Assembly: GCF_900187425.1 (NCBI RefSeq)
Contig: NZ_FYDJ01000007.1
Coordinates: 124,001 to 188,000 of the forward strand
Length of the DNA stretch: 64,000 nucleotides
From: Pseudomonas sp. Irchel s3h14
Lineage (GTDB): Bacteria > Pseudomonadota > Gammaproteobacteria > Pseudomonadales > Pseudomonadaceae
Reading direction: 5' to 3'
Positions 54,157 to 63,707 of this stretch are shown in pieces. The notes under the pieces are model-generated. The model was not told the DNA's origin. It searched no databases and saw nothing but the letters and a program-made list of their open reading frames with translations. Within the stretch, counting starts at the first letter, position 1, and every line of letters begins with the position of its first letter. Both the position numbers and the translations under genes were made by a program.

Positions 54157-54221
54157 ACCGGCAGGGCGGCAGCGGTCGTCGAGCGGTAAGTACTCAATAA
54201 AAGGCCAGACAGGATTCAACT

Positions 54222-55019
54222 ATGAAAATTGAAGAGAGCGCCGAGATTGTTCGGTTACGACGAGGGAGTGTTGAATGGGTCATTTTCAATCGACCTCACG
54301 CTTTGAACGCGATGTCGCCTGCAATGGAAGAGGCGTTGACCGGGACTTTTCAAGAGCTGGCACGCGATGCATCAGTCAAGGCGCTGGTGCTGACCGGCGC
54401 AACGGGAGCGCGCCCCTCCTTCATGGCGGGGGCAGATTTCGGCGCTCTGGAGGATGCGAAAACGACAGCTGAATTTCTTGAACTCGAAGGTCACAGTGAA
54501 ACGCTCATCCAGTCGCTCGAAGCGCTGACATTTCCGACCGTTGCCGCTATCGCAGGGCCTTGTGTGGGTGGGGGCGCACTTATCGCGGCTGCTTGTGACG
54601 TGCGCATCATCAGCCGTTCAGCCAGGTTTGGATTTCCCATTGCACGAACGGTTGGCAACTGCCTCAGCGCTCTAAACTACCAGCGTCTTGTCGATTTGTT
54701 CGGCACATCCATGACAAAAGAAATGGTGTTCAGCGCGCGCCTGCTGGATGCCTCGGCGCTGATGGCAAGCGGGGCGTTCAGGGAGCTGGTTGACGAAGAC
54801 GCGTTGGAAGTTGCGGCCGAGCGCGTAGCTGAACACTTGGTGCAGCTTGCGCCACTGACGCTATGGGCGACCAAAACTACGTTACGGCGACTTCGAGACG
54901 CCCAAGTGGCAAATGTCGAGGACGAGGACGTGTTGTTGCGTTGCTACCACTCTGCTGACTTTCGTGAAGGCGTTGCAGCGTTTCAGCAAAAACGTCCACC
55001 AGAGTGGAAAGGGCTTTAG
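54222..55019 (+). CDS. Enoyl-CoA hydratase/isomerase family protein
   Basis: A 265-residue crotonase-fold protein with the oxyanion segments SFMAGADFGAL and AIAGPCVGGGALIAAACDVRI. The usual second catalytic Glu region is less clear (FPIARTVGNCLSAL), as in isomerases and dehalogenase-like members, so the exact reaction is open. It follows the ATPase gene by 65 bases. It probably handles an unsaturated acyl-CoA in the same pathway. Confidence 0.85.
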   Translation: MKIEESAEIVRLRRGSVEWVIFNRPHALNAMSPAMEEALTGTFQELARDASVKALVLTGATGARPSFMAGADFGALEDAKTTAEFLELEGHSETLIQSLEALTFPTVAAIAGPCVGGGALIAAACDVRIISRSARFGFPIARTVGNCLSALNYQRLVDLFGTSMTKEMVFSARLLDASALMASGAFRELVDEDALEVAAERVAEHLVQLAPLTLWATKTTLRRLRDAQVANVEDEDVLLRCYHSADFREGVAAFQQKRPPEWKGL

Positions 55020-55127
55020 CACAACTTTGCGGTGTAATGAAACACCGATGCTGTCGCGTTACCTAGATAGAAAGCTCTGACGCTTGCATGACCAGACGGT
55101 TTCTCGAATATAAATATTAATTGTTCG

Positions 55128-55147
55128 CTGGCAACTTCAGTTGCCAG
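55128..55147. promoter_or_regulatory. Palindrome before the CoA-transferase gene
   Basis: CTGGCAACTTCAGTTGCCAG is a 20-base inverted repeat with perfect 9-base arms around TC. It lies 13 bases before the gene start and follows an AT-rich -10-like stretch (TATAAA at 55109). It may be an operator or an mRNA hairpin next to the ribosome site. A smaller hairpin after the hydratase stop (55030-55047) may end the previous transcript. Confidence 0.5.
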
Positions 55148-55160
55148 ATAGGGTGAAGTC

Positions 55161-56366
55161 ATGTCGATTAAATCTGAAATACCCAACAAAGGGCCTCTAA
55201 GCGGTATACGTGTCATTGATGCCACGCATATGTTGGCAGGGCCTTATTCCACCTGGCTACTCGCGATGCTCGGGGCTGATGTAATCAAGATCGAGCGCCC
55301 GAAAGGAGGGGATTACACCCGAGGCGTTGCGCCGTTCAAAGACGAGGAAAGTATCTACTTCAACAGTGTCAACCGGAACAAACGCAGCGTCGCGCTGAAC
55401 TTGAAAGAGGAAGAGGGCAAAGCTGTTCTGCGCCAATTACTGACGACGGCCGACGTGTTTATTGAAAACAACCGAGCAGGGGCAATGGAACGTTTGGGGT
55501 TTGGTTATGAAGCTGTTAGTGAGTTGAATCCGCGGCTGGTGTACGCCGCAATTTCAGGTTTTGGACAGGATGGTCCTTACAAGCACTTGCCTTCTTTTGA
55601 TGTAGTCGCCCAGGCGATGTCCGGCATGATGAGCATTACCGGCGAAGAGTTCGGGCCACCTGCACGGGTGGGTATTTCGCTGGGCGATATCGGGTCGGGA
55701 TTATTCACTGCCGTGGGTGTACTGGCGGCGTTGGTGGGCAGGGGGCAAGAGGGCGAGAGGGGCACTTTTATCGATATTTCGATGCTCGATTGCCAACTGG
55801 CAATGATGGAAAACGCGGTTGCGCGCTTCCTGCAGGTAGGTGATCTTCCTCGCCGCCTAGGCAGTCGCCACGCGTTGATTGCGCCGTTCCAGGCCTTCGC
55901 CACCGCCGACGAACCGATTGCCATCTGTGTTGATACCGAAGAGCAGTGGCAGCGGATGTGCATTGCGATGCAGCGACCTGAATGGATCGATGATCCGTTG
56001 CTGCGTGACGGCCCGCTGCGCGCGCAGAATCATGCTCGTCTGGAGCCATTGATGATTGCCAGATTGCAACAGAACGGCCGTGAGTTCTGGATGGCGACAC
56101 TTCAGGCGGCCGATGTGCCCTGCAGTCCGATCAACACGGTGGCCGAGGCAATCGCCGACCCGCAAGTGCAATATCGCGGCATGATTGTCGAGGTGCCGGC
56201 CCAATCCGGAAATTGCTACGTGAAGCACCCAGTCCATATGCCATACACCGACATGGTAGAAGAGAAGCCGTCACCAGGCTTGGGCGAGCATAGTGTCAGC
56301 GTTTTGCGGGAGCTTGGGTATTCAGATGAACAGATCTCTGCTTTCAAATCTCGAGGAGTGATCTGA
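55161..56366 (+). CDS. Family III CoA-transferase (CaiB/BaiF)
   Basis: A 401-residue family III CoA-transferase: VIDATHMLAGPYSTWLLAMLGADVIKIERPKGGDYTR, the SFDVVAQAMSGMMSITGE segment (catalytic Asp in the FD motif), and a C-terminal LGEHSVSVLRELGYSDEQI. It moves CoA between carboxylic acids, so it could activate the imported acid without ATP, as there is no ligase gene in the cluster. It is the last gene before the decayed integrase. Its own palindrome suggests a separate promoter. Confidence 0.9.
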   Translation: MSIKSEIPNKGPLSGIRVIDATHMLAGPYSTWLLAMLGADVIKIERPKGGDYTRGVAPFKDEESIYFNSVNRNKRSVALNLKEEEGKAVLRQLLTTADVFIENNRAGAMERLGFGYEAVSELNPRLVYAAISGFGQDGPYKHLPSFDVVAQAMSGMMSITGEEFGPPARVGISLGDIGSGLFTAVGVLAALVGRGQEGERGTFIDISMLDCQLAMMENAVARFLQVGDLPRRLGSRHALIAPFQAFATADEPIAICVDTEEQWQRMCIAMQRPEWIDDPLLRDGPLRAQNHARLEPLMIARLQQNGREFWMATLQAADVPCSPINTVAEAIADPQVQYRGMIVEVPAQSGNCYVKHPVHMPYTDMVEEKPSPGLGEHSVSVLRELGYSDEQISAFKSRGVI

Positions 56367-56480
56367 TCTTTAATGGTAGCCGCACAACTCCGAAGTCCGA
56401 GATGCTGTGGAGTTGCACAAGTTGGTTGACCCTATGAAGGTGGCGAAGTCTCTGTCGCCACATACGCTGAAAAAGGCATC

Positions 56481-56535
56481 ATCGACTCGGTTGGTGGATG
56501 CTCCTAGGTTGAGGGCAATACCGCACCGAGTCGAT
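56481..56535. repeat. 11-base inverted repeat at the end of the integrase pseudogene
   Basis: ATCGACTCGGT (56481-56491) and ACCGAGTCGAT (56525-56535) are perfect inverted copies, 33 bases apart, spanning the integrase stop codon. They may be a relic of a recombination site or a terminator for the integrase. Confidence 0.5.
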
Positions 56536-57644
56536 CACCCAACAGGTTCCATGCGCGCGTCTTCTCTTCGGCATAGTGATGCTGCTGGTAATGGAGCCTC
56601 ACCCACGAGCCTGCATCATGGTCGCGCTCGTGCGACGCAGGTCATACGGCGTCCAGTCGCCGTTTTGGCCGTCGGCAAGGACTAGGGTGTCGTCGTGACG
56701 CCGTCTCGAGAGGGCCTTGCGGTTTTTGAACTGGGCCTGGCGATCGACGACCTGTTTACTCACCACCTTTACGTCCATATGCCCATCATCCTGTTTGTTC
56801 GGAAAGCACCACTGGGAGTCTCCCGTCAGGGGCTTGGGTTCCTGAAAGAAATTCAGGGCGAAGGGGGAGAGGAAGATATAGTGGTCCTGTTTCTTACCCC
56901 TGGAGCCGTTGACGTTTTCAGTGGGGAGGGACCACGTTCGCCGCTCCAGATCGACATTTTTCCATTCGGCCTGCAGCAACTCGCCAATCCGGCACAGCCC
57001 AGGCTGATCCAGAGCGCGAGCTGCGTTTCCTTCTTTAGCGGCCGAATGCCGTTGTATTTTTGGCCCGCGGGGAGGGCGTCGTAATCGGCGGTCATTTGCT
57101 GGAAGCGGTCGTGCAGCTCCAAGAGCTCATCCGGGGAAAGGATGCGGCTTCTTTCCGCTTCGTAGTCGGCAGGGATCAATGGGAATATGTCGACCAGTTC
57201 AGTCGGATCGCCCTCGATCAATAAGACCCGCCAGGGCTGACGTTTTCTGGCCCGGTTGAACATCGGGTTGAGGTCGGCGAAAAAGCTGACGGCTTGACGG
57301 TGAGCGCCGCGGTTGACCACGGTGCGGATCAGCGCCCGAATATCGTGTTCGGACACACTACTCACCGCTGTTTTACCGAGTGAAGGCTATAAGTCCTTAT
57401 TAAAACAGCGTTGTAATTCGGCATTGTTACGGGTCTTGCGGATGTCCGTCAGGGATTTGCGCGGCCAAGACCCGCAGCAGTGTTCTTTGTTCTGCTCGCC
57501 CCACCGATAGCGATAGATAAAGCTGACCGACACACCGTCCTTGCGGACTCAGATTCGACCGGCCAAATTGCCATCCTCCCGTAGGATCCGGTCGGCATCG
57601 TTGGCAGTCAGCGACTCGAGTTCTTTGATGGTGATTTAGGCCAT
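56504..57644 (-). pseudogene. Tyrosine recombinase (P4-type integrase), decayed
   Basis: Read on the minus strand from 57644, the reading starts MA then stops at once, resumes as ITIKELESLTANDADRILRE (an N-terminal arm-binding domain), meets a further stop, and continues through the core-binding domain (MSSVSEHDIRALIRTVVNRG, 57365 to about 56870). A frameshift then gives the catalytic part AEWKNVDLERRTWSLP and WTPYDLRRTSATMMQARG, which holds the R of the active site. After another shift the tail ends HYAEEKTRAWNLLGDRLG. The enzyme cannot be active. It marks the end of a former integrated element. Confidence 0.85.
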
Positions 57645-57674
57645 GAAATGGACTCCCCTACGTTTACCCCAAAG

Positions 57675-57691
57675 CCACTGGCTCTTAGTGG
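57675..57691. terminator. Small hairpin beyond soxG
   Basis: CCACT (57675-57679) pairs with AGTGG (57687-57691). It lies about 80 bases past the soxG stop on the minus strand and is only a weak candidate terminator. The stretch 57645-57771 shows no gene. Confidence 0.25.
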
Positions 57692-57771
57692 AACTCTTCC
57701 TTTTTGTGTGAGCTGACGCCCGCTTTTGCAACGTCTAAGTTTTCTGCGGTTCACCCCGTTTCTGCCAAGCG

Positions 57772-58368
57772 TCAGACTGTCGTCCGATCCGTTACCAATC
57801 CGGAAAACTCCTGCATTGCATCCAGCAGCGCCTCCAAGAAATACGCCTTCGACGCCCGATCGCAGAGGGTGTGCAAGCTCGCCTGCTGCACCGTACTGGA
57901 GTTGATCACGATCACGTTTATCCGCGCCGCGGACGTCTGGGCCACCGTACCCGGGCCGAACGCCAACGGGCTCAAGTCGACGCCGCAGAGTTTGGCCATC
58001 ACCTTGCTCAAGTGTTCGCCCGCTAGTTGAAAGCAGACGTGGCTGTCCTGACGCGGCAGCAGATAGTTGGCCTGGTGGTCCAGTTCCCACCGGGCTTCTT
58101 CGTCGGCGATGCGTTGCCCCTGATCCTCGGGGCTGCCCAGCAGCAGGTACTCGGTCTGGGACAGGCGCGCTACCTGACTGCCATCGGCTTGAATCACCGC
58201 ACGGTTGGGCGCATCTGGCAGGACGAAGCCGCGGCTGCGCAGGTACTCGGCACTGTGGGCTCCGCGGAAACCGACCCGCGGCAGGTCGGTCAGGTCCGCC
58301 AGGCGGCACCCCGGCAACGGTGCCAGGGCTTGCCGGGCGATGCTGTGTTGTTCTCTCAGACTGGTCAT
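57772..58368 (-). CDS. soxG: Sarcosine oxidase, gamma subunit
   Basis: A 198-residue protein related to the folate-binding GcvT fold, with RVGFRGAHSAEYLRSRGFVLPDAPN, QTEYLLLGSPEDQG and CGVDLSPLAFGPGTVAQTSAARINVIVI, as in Pseudomonas SoxG. It is part of the four-subunit enzyme that oxidises sarcosine to glycine and passes the methyl-derived C1 unit to tetrahydrofolate. It starts 3 bases after the soxA stop and ends the operon. Confidence 0.88.
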   Translation of the reverse strand: MTSLREQHSIARQALAPLPGCRLADLTDLPRVGFRGAHSAEYLRSRGFVLPDAPNRAVIQADGSQVARLSQTEYLLLGSPEDQGQRIADEEARWELDHQANYLLPRQDSHVCFQLAGEHLSKVMAKLCGVDLSPLAFGPGTVAQTSAARINVIVINSSTVQQASLHTLCDRASKAYFLEALLDAMQEFSGLVTDRTTV

Positions 58369-58371
58369 GAC

Positions 58372-61269
58372 TCAAAGCTCCTGGCGTTGGTTGTCGGGAT
58401 CGAAGAAGGGCAACTGCACCACCTCGGCCTGGACCACGATGCCGCCTTCGACGCGGATCGGAATCCGTTGCCCAGGCGTGCTCTGGTCGATGCCGGCATA
58501 GGCCAGGCCGATGATCTTGCCCAGGGAGGCGGAATACTCGCAGGAGGTAACGTTGCCGCTGATGTCCGGGCCGTTAAGGACCAGATGGCCTTCCAGCGGT
58601 TGCAGGCTGCCTTTGGGCAGGCTGAAACCCACCAGTTTGCGTTTCAGTGGCTGGGCTTCGAGGATGTCCACCGAGCGGCGGCCGACGAAGAACGGCTTGG
58701 TGCGACTGACCGCCCAACCCATGTCGATTTCCGCCGGGTGAGTCATTCCATCGGTGTCCTGACTGATGATCACGTGGCCTTTTTCCATACGCAGCAGGCG
58801 CTGGGTTTCGACGCCGAAAGGGCGGATGTCATGTGCTTTGCCGGCCTCAATCAGTGCGTCCCAGAGCTTGAGCCCGTGACGCGCGGGTACGTGGATTTCA
58901 TAGCCCAGTTCGCCGACAAAACCGACTCGCAACAACCGGGCCTTGATGCCGGCCACGGTGCCCTGGCGAACGCCCAGATAAGGGAAGGCATCGGCGCTCA
59001 GGTCGAGGTCGGTGCAGACCTGTTCCAGCACCTTGCGCGAGTCCGGCCCGGCGACGTTGACTGCACAAATGGCCGCAGTGACGTTGGCGACATCCACGTC
59101 GAGGCGCCATTGCGCGTTCCACTTAAGCATTTGCTGATAGATCCGGTCGACACCGCTGGTGGTGGCGGTGACGTAGAAATGGTTCTCGGCAAATCGCGCA
59201 CAGACACCGTCGTCGATCACCACGCCGTGCTCATTGGTCATCAGCGCATAACGGGAGCGGCCGATCGGCTGCTTGAGAAAGGCGAACGTGTACATCCGAT
59301 TGAGCAGTTCGGCCGCATCCGGGCCGCGCACATCAAGGCCACCCAGGGTCGAGACATCGATGATGCCGACCTTGTTGCGCACGTGCAGGGCTTCCGCCTG
59401 CATGCATGTCTCCCGATCCTTGGCGTTGCCGTAGTAGGCCGGGCGTTGCCAGATTCCGGCGGGCATCATCTTCGCCCCGGCTTGCAGGTGCCGGGCATGC
59501 ATCGGCGTTTGCCGGTACGGGTCGAATGCGCGACCGGCGACATGCGCCAGTTTTTCAGCCACAAACGGTGGTCGCGCAGTGGTTACGCCGGTTTCACTGA
59601 TGTTGCGTTGGGTGGCCCAGGCCACCAACCGCGCGGTCGGCAGCGCTGAGTGACGACCTTGAGACGGGCCCATGCCGACGGTGGAGTAGCGCTTGACCAG
59701 TTGCACATCACGATAGCCGATCCGGGTGGCGTTGACGATGTCGGCTACTTGCAGATCCTCGTCGAAGTCGACGAAGTCCTTGCCTTTGGGGTGCGGGAAG
59801 ATTGGCCAATTAAAGTTGACCCGAGCCTCGCCGTTGAATGGCGCACGTTGCGTGCCGACTGTCAGACCCAACGCGAGGGCGGCTTCGGCACCGGCATTCA
59901 CACCATCGGCAATCACGTTATCCAGCTGGTGATGACCGTTGACCGAGCCGGCGACATTTAGATTCTTTGGTAGGCCGCTGAGAGTGAACTCGGCACGCTG
60001 ATCGTCGTAGGCCAGTTTGCCGCCGGCCTGGCACAGCAATTGATAGACCGGCATGTAACCGGCGGACATACACAATAAATCGCACTTCAGGTGTTGCCCG
60101 CTCTCGGCGACCTGGCCTTGTGCGGTGATTTTGCGCACGTCGACGCCGTTGATATGGCGCATGCCTTTTTCGTGCTGGGCTTCATATACGGCGCTGTTGC
60201 TCTGATGGTAGATCTTGCGTTGCGCCAGTGCGCGCAGCAAGGATTCGTCCGAAGGACCATGGCGCAGATCCACCACCGCGGAGACCTCCACGCCCTGGTC
60301 ATGCAGATCCAGCGCGGCGAGGTAACCGTCATCGTTGCCTGTCAGCACCACGGCGCGTTTACCGGGTTTGACTGCATACAGTTTCATCAGTCGTTGCGCG
60401 GCGCTGGTCAGCATCACGCCCGGCAGGTCGTTGTTGCGAAAGATCACCGGTTGATCGAAGGCCCCGCTGCACACCAGGCACTGGCGGGCGCGGACCTTGT
60501 ACATCCGTTTGCCCTGAATGACCGGCAGGTAGTTGTCGGTGAACCAGGCGTTGCAAGTGGCTTCGGTCAGGATCTGGATATTGGCGTGTTGCTCTACCGC
60601 AGCGAGCAGTTCGCGGCGTAGGTTTTCAGCCCTGTTGCCTTCGATATCGAAGCGGGCATAGGTTAGCGAACCGCCGAGAACCGGTTGTTGCTCGATGAGC
60701 AACACCTTGGCCCCCGCGTTGGCTGCCGTCAGCGCCGCATGGAGCCCGGCGGGGCCTGCGCCGATGACTGCCAGATCGGTGAAAAGGTAGGCCTTGTCGT
60801 AGTACTCAGGCTGGAACTTCAGGTCCAGCACCCCGAGGCCGGCCTTCTTGCGAATCATCGGTTCCCAGACTTTCCACATGCCCTTGGGTTTGTAGAACGA
60901 GCGGTAGTAAAAACCCACCGGCATGAATTTCGAGAACTTGCCGAGGTAGGCGTCCTTGTCGTTATCCAGCGAGCCGTTGACGTTCTGCGCCGTCACCTGC
61001 AACCCAGCGGACAACGCGTGTGCGTCGGCCAGCACGTTGGGTTCTTCGGGCAACTGCACCAGGCTGTTGGCGTCCTGGCCGGCCATGGTCAGCGGGCCAC
61101 GCGGGCGATGGTATTTGAACGAGCGGGAGATCAGGAAACGCCCGTTGGCCAACAGCGCGCTGGCGATGCTGTCGCCTTGCAAGCCTTGGTAACGGTCGCC
61201 GTCGAAACTGAAATCCAGCGGCTGATCACGGTCGATCAGCAGGCCCATGGGGGCGGGTAGGCGATTCAT
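58372..61269 (-). CDS. soxA: Sarcosine oxidase, alpha subunit
   Basis: A 965-residue subunit. The N-terminal region has LDFSFDGDRYQGLQGDSIASALLANG. The NAD-binding Rossmann motif is LAVIGAGPAGLHAALTAANAG at about 166-186. The C-terminal 350 residues are a GcvT-like tetrahydrofolate-binding domain with GAGVIDVSTLGG-type sequence (VGIIDVSTLGGLDVRGPDA). It holds noncovalent flavin/NAD sites and the folate site. Its start overlaps the soxD stop by 4 bases. Confidence 0.93.
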   Translation of the reverse strand: MNRLPAPMGLLIDRDQPLDFSFDGDRYQGLQGDSIASALLANGRFLISRSFKYHRPRGPLTMAGQDANSLVQLPEEPNVLADAHALSAGLQVTAQNVNGSLDNDKDAYLGKFSKFMPVGFYYRSFYKPKGMWKVWEPMIRKKAGLGVLDLKFQPEYYDKAYLFTDLAVIGAGPAGLHAALTAANAGAKVLLIEQQPVLGGSLTYARFDIEGNRAENLRRELLAAVEQHANIQILTEATCNAWFTDNYLPVIQGKRMYKVRARQCLVCSGAFDQPVIFRNNDLPGVMLTSAAQRLMKLYAVKPGKRAVVLTGNDDGYLAALDLHDQGVEVSAVVDLRHGPSDESLLRALAQRKIYHQSNSAVYEAQHEKGMRHINGVDVRKITAQGQVAESGQHLKCDLLCMSAGYMPVYQLLCQAGGKLAYDDQRAEFTLSGLPKNLNVAGSVNGHHQLDNVIADGVNAGAEAALALGLTVGTQRAPFNGEARVNFNWPIFPHPKGKDFVDFDEDLQVADIVNATRIGYRDVQLVKRYSTVGMGPSQGRHSALPTARLVAWATQRNISETGVTTARPPFVAEKLAHVAGRAFDPYRQTPMHARHLQAGAKMMPAGIWQRPAYYGNAKDRETCMQAEALHVRNKVGIIDVSTLGGLDVRGPDAAELLNRMYTFAFLKQPIGRSRYALMTNEHGVVIDDGVCARFAENHFYVTATTSGVDRIYQQMLKWNAQWRLDVDVANVTAAICAVNVAGPDSRKVLEQVCTDLDLSADAFPYLGVRQGTVAGIKARLLRVGFVGELGYEIHVPARHGLKLWDALIEAGKAHDIRPFGVETQRLLRMEKGHVIISQDTDGMTHPAEIDMGWAVSRTKPFFVGRRSVDILEAQPLKRKLVGFSLPKGSLQPLEGHLVLNGPDISGNVTSCEYSASLGKIIGLAYAGIDQSTPGQRIPIRVEGGIVVQAEVVQLPFFDPDNQRQEL

Positions 61270-61565
61270 CCTGCGATCTCCTGGGGGGCGCTAAAGTCGA
61301 CACGGGCGGTGAACAGTTCTTTGGGGTCGAAGGTCCGCAGGATTTCATCGCTGACTGTGTGACGCTCCGCCAGAAACCAGTAGCTGGAGGGCGTGTGCAT
61401 CCACCACTCGCGCACCACGCCGGCGAGGTTGTCGGTGTTGAACACGTAGTCGGCCCATTCGACGTCGCTGCAACTGACCGGGTCAGGCATCGGCTTGAAT
61501 TCACCGCCATAGGTGAACTCGCTGATATTGCGCGGCCCGTTGAGCGGGCAATTCATGATTTTCAT
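61266..61565 (-). CDS. soxD: Sarcosine oxidase, delta subunit
   Basis: A 99-residue small subunit with an N-terminal Cys in MNCPLNGPRNISEFTYGGEF and a later Cys-containing segment PVSCSDVEWADYVF, matching the zinc-binding SoxD family. It lies 13 bases after soxB and overlaps soxA. No unusual feature is visible. Confidence 0.92.
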   Translation of the reverse strand: MKIMNCPLNGPRNISEFTYGGEFKPMPDPVSCSDVEWADYVFNTDNLAGVVREWWMHTPSSYWFLAERHTVSDEILRTFDPKELFTARVDFSAPQEIAG

Positions 61566-61578
61566 AGTCCGCTCTCCG

Positions 61579-62820
61579 TCAGTGACTGGCCGCCGTGGCG
61601 CCCATTTCGTTGACTTGCTGGAAGGTCGAGAAACGTTCGAGGCCGAAGGGTTTGATCAGCTCCGGTACCTTGCCGCCGCTGGCCACCAACTCGGCCATGG
61701 TCTTGCCGCAGATCGGTGTGGCCTTGAAGCCCCAGGTGCCCCAGCCGGCGTCGAGGTAGTAATTCTTCACCGGTGACAGGCCCATGATCGGACTGTAATC
61801 CGGGGTCATGTCGGTGATGCCGGCCCATTGGCGCATCAGCTTGGCGTTGGCCAGGAACGGGAACATCTCGATCGCGTGGGCCAGCAAGCTTTCCTTCAAA
61901 TCGAGCGTGGAGCGAGTATTGAATAATGGATAGGGATCGGAGCCACCGCCGAATACCACCTCACCACGGCTGGTCTGCTGCACATAGCAGTGCAGGGCGG
62001 AGGAACTCACCAGCGGATCGAGAAACGGTTTGAACGGCTGGGTGACCATGGCTTGCAACGGGAACGTCTGGATCGGCGAGCGGATCCCGGCCTTGGCCAT
62101 CAGCAACGAACTGTGCCCGGCAATCGCCTGCACCGCGCAACCGCACTTGATGGTGCCGCGATTGGTTTTTACGGCAGTGATGGCGCCGTTCTCGATGATC
62201 AGGTCCTGGACTTCGGTGAGCTGGTGGATTTCCACACCGCGTTTGGCAGCCTGCTTGGCGTAACCCCAGGCGACCGCGTCATGGCGCGCGGTGGCGCCGT
62301 CGATGTGCCATAGGCCGGCGATGACCGGCAAGTGGCCGGGATCGAGGTTGAGGCTGGGCACCAGTTCGCGGATCTGCTGCCGGTCGATCATCTCGGTGCG
62401 GCCGCCAAAGTGTTTGTTGACCTCGGCGCGCTGCCGGAACGAACGCACCGTGGCATCGGTGTGGGCCAGGGTCAGCTGGCCGCGCTCGGAGTACATGATG
62501 TTGAAATCAAATTCGTTGGACAGCGACTGGAACATCCGCACCGACTCGGCATAAAAACGCACGCCTTCGCTGGTCAGGTAGTTGGAACGGATCACCGCGG
62601 TGTTGCGCGCGGTATTGCCTCCGCCCAGATAGGATTTTTCCAGCACCGCGATGTTGGTAATACCGTGGTACTTGGCCAGGTAGTAGGCGGTGGCCAGACC
62701 ATGGCCGCCGGCGCCGATGATCACCACGTCATAGCTCGATTTGAGTTCCTTTGGTGGCGGCAAATCCACGTCCACCGGGTACTCCGAACTCAGCCCGTAT
62801 TTCAATAGATTGAATGGCAT
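61579..62820 (-). CDS. soxB: Sarcosine oxidase, beta subunit
   Basis: A 413-residue DAO-family flavoprotein with the FAD motif [22 protein letters not shown] and the segment [14 protein letters not shown], the region that carries the covalent flavin His in the family. [37 protein letters not shown] is near the end. It catalyses the oxidation of sarcosine. Its start overlaps the end of folD by 19 bases. Confidence 0.93.
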   Translation of the reverse strand: MPFNLLKYGLSSEYPVDVDLPPPKELKSSYDVVIIGAGGHGLATAYYLAKYHGITNIAVLEKSYLGGGNTARNTAVIRSNYLTSEGVRFYAESVRMFQSLSNEFDFNIMYSERGQLTLAHTDATVRSFRQRAEVNKHFGGRTEMIDRQQIRELVPSLNLDPGHLPVIAGLWHIDGATARHDAVAWGYAKQAAKRGVEIHQLTEVQDLIIENGAITAVKTNRGTIKCGCAVQAIAGHSSLLMAKAGIRSPIQTFPLQAMVTQPFKPFLDPLVSSSALHCYVQQTSRGEVVFGGGSDPYPLFNTRSTLDLKESLLAHAIEMFPFLANAKLMRQWAGITDMTPDYSPIMGLSPVKNYYLDAGWGTWGFKATPICGKTMAELVASGGKVPELIKPFGLERFSTFQQVNEMGATAASH

Positions 62821-63707
62821 AAGGCCTCCGATTGGCTGCGTAGGGCCTGGTGTTGCGCAAGGGCTGCGGTCACGGTGTTTTTCATCAGAAAGGCGATGGT
62901 CATCGGGCCGACACCTCCGGGTACGGGGGTGATTGCCGCGACTTGCGTCAGGGCGCTGTCGAAGTCGACGTCGCCTACCAGACGGCTACGGCCATCGTCC
63001 TCGATACGGTTGATACCGACGTCGATCACCACCGCGCCAGGCTTGAGCCAACTGGCGTCGATCAGTCTTGGGCGACCTACGGCGGCGATGACGATGTCTG
63101 CCTGCCGGCACAGGGCCTGCGGATCCTGGCTGCGCGAATGCAGGACGGTCACCGAGCAGTCAGCCTGCAGCAACAACGCTGCCATGGGTTTGCCGACGAT
63201 ATTCGAGCGGCCGATCACCACCGCGTGCTTGCCGCGCAGATCGCCGCAGGTTTGTTCCAGCAAATACAAACAACCACTGGGCGTGCAGGGCGCGAGTACG
63301 GTGCGTCCCTGGCTGAGGCCGCCGACGTTCTGACTGTGGAATCCGTCAACGTCCTTGTCCGGGGCGATAGCTTCCAGTGCGCGCAACTCATCGATATGAG
63401 CCGGCAACGGCAGTTGCAGAAGAATGCCGTGGATCGAGCGATCGGCATTCAATCGGGCGATCAGAATGAGTAACTGTTCAGTGCTGGTGTCCGTGGAAAG
63501 CCGATGTTCCAGCGAGCGGATACCCACCTCTTCGGCGCGCAGGATTTTGTTGCGCACGTAGACCTGGCTGGCCGGGTCGTTGCCCACCAGAATCACCGCC
63601 AGCGCCGGTTGAATGTCTTGCTCGCGCAGGCGCTCCACGTCCTTGCGGACCTGTACCAGGACACGGGCGGCGGTGGCTTTGCCGTCGATCAGTTTGTGTG
63701 CGTTCAC
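62802..63707 (-). CDS. folD: Methylene-THF dehydrogenase/methenyl-THF cyclohydrolase
   Basis: A 301-residue FolD with the catalytic Lys region [42 protein letters not shown] and the C-terminal [18 protein letters not shown]. It oxidises 5,10-methylene-THF, the direct product of sarcosine oxidase, to 10-formyl-THF. Its location between purU and soxB therefore makes metabolic sense. It overlaps the purU stop by four bases. Pseudomonads usually carry another folD elsewhere; whether this is a second copy cannot be told here. Confidence 0.93.
   Translation of the reverse strand: MNAHKLIDGKATAARVLVQVRKDVERLREQDIQPALAVILVGNDPASQVYVRNKILRAEEVGIRSLEHRLSTDTSTEQLLILIARLNADRSIHGILLQLPLPAHIDELRALEAIAPDKDVDGFHSQNVGGLSQGRTVLAPCTPSGCLYLLEQTCGDLRGKHAVVIGRSNIVGKPMAALLLQADCSVTVLHSRSQDPQALCRQADIVIAAVGRPRLIDASWLKPGAVVIDVGINRIEDDGRSRLVGDVDFDSALTQVAAITPVPGGVGPMTIAFLMKNTVTAALAQHQALRSQSEALCHSIY

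Noticed and set aside
54144..54159. GGTTAAC-A-GTTAAACC, similar to the HpaR-type sites
   Set aside because: It overlaps the stop codon of the ABC ATPase gene, has a one-base spacer rather than two, and no hpa gene is near it. Chance is more likely.
57608..58375. 255-residue minus-strand frame over soxG
   Set aside because: It is Arg-, Gly- and Pro-rich and lies in another frame of soxG, whose product matches the sarcosine-oxidase gamma family.
58027..59649. 540-residue plus-strand frame across soxG/soxA
   Set aside because: It is the antisense of soxA and soxG. High GC opens such frames, and the sense strand has clear family motifs.
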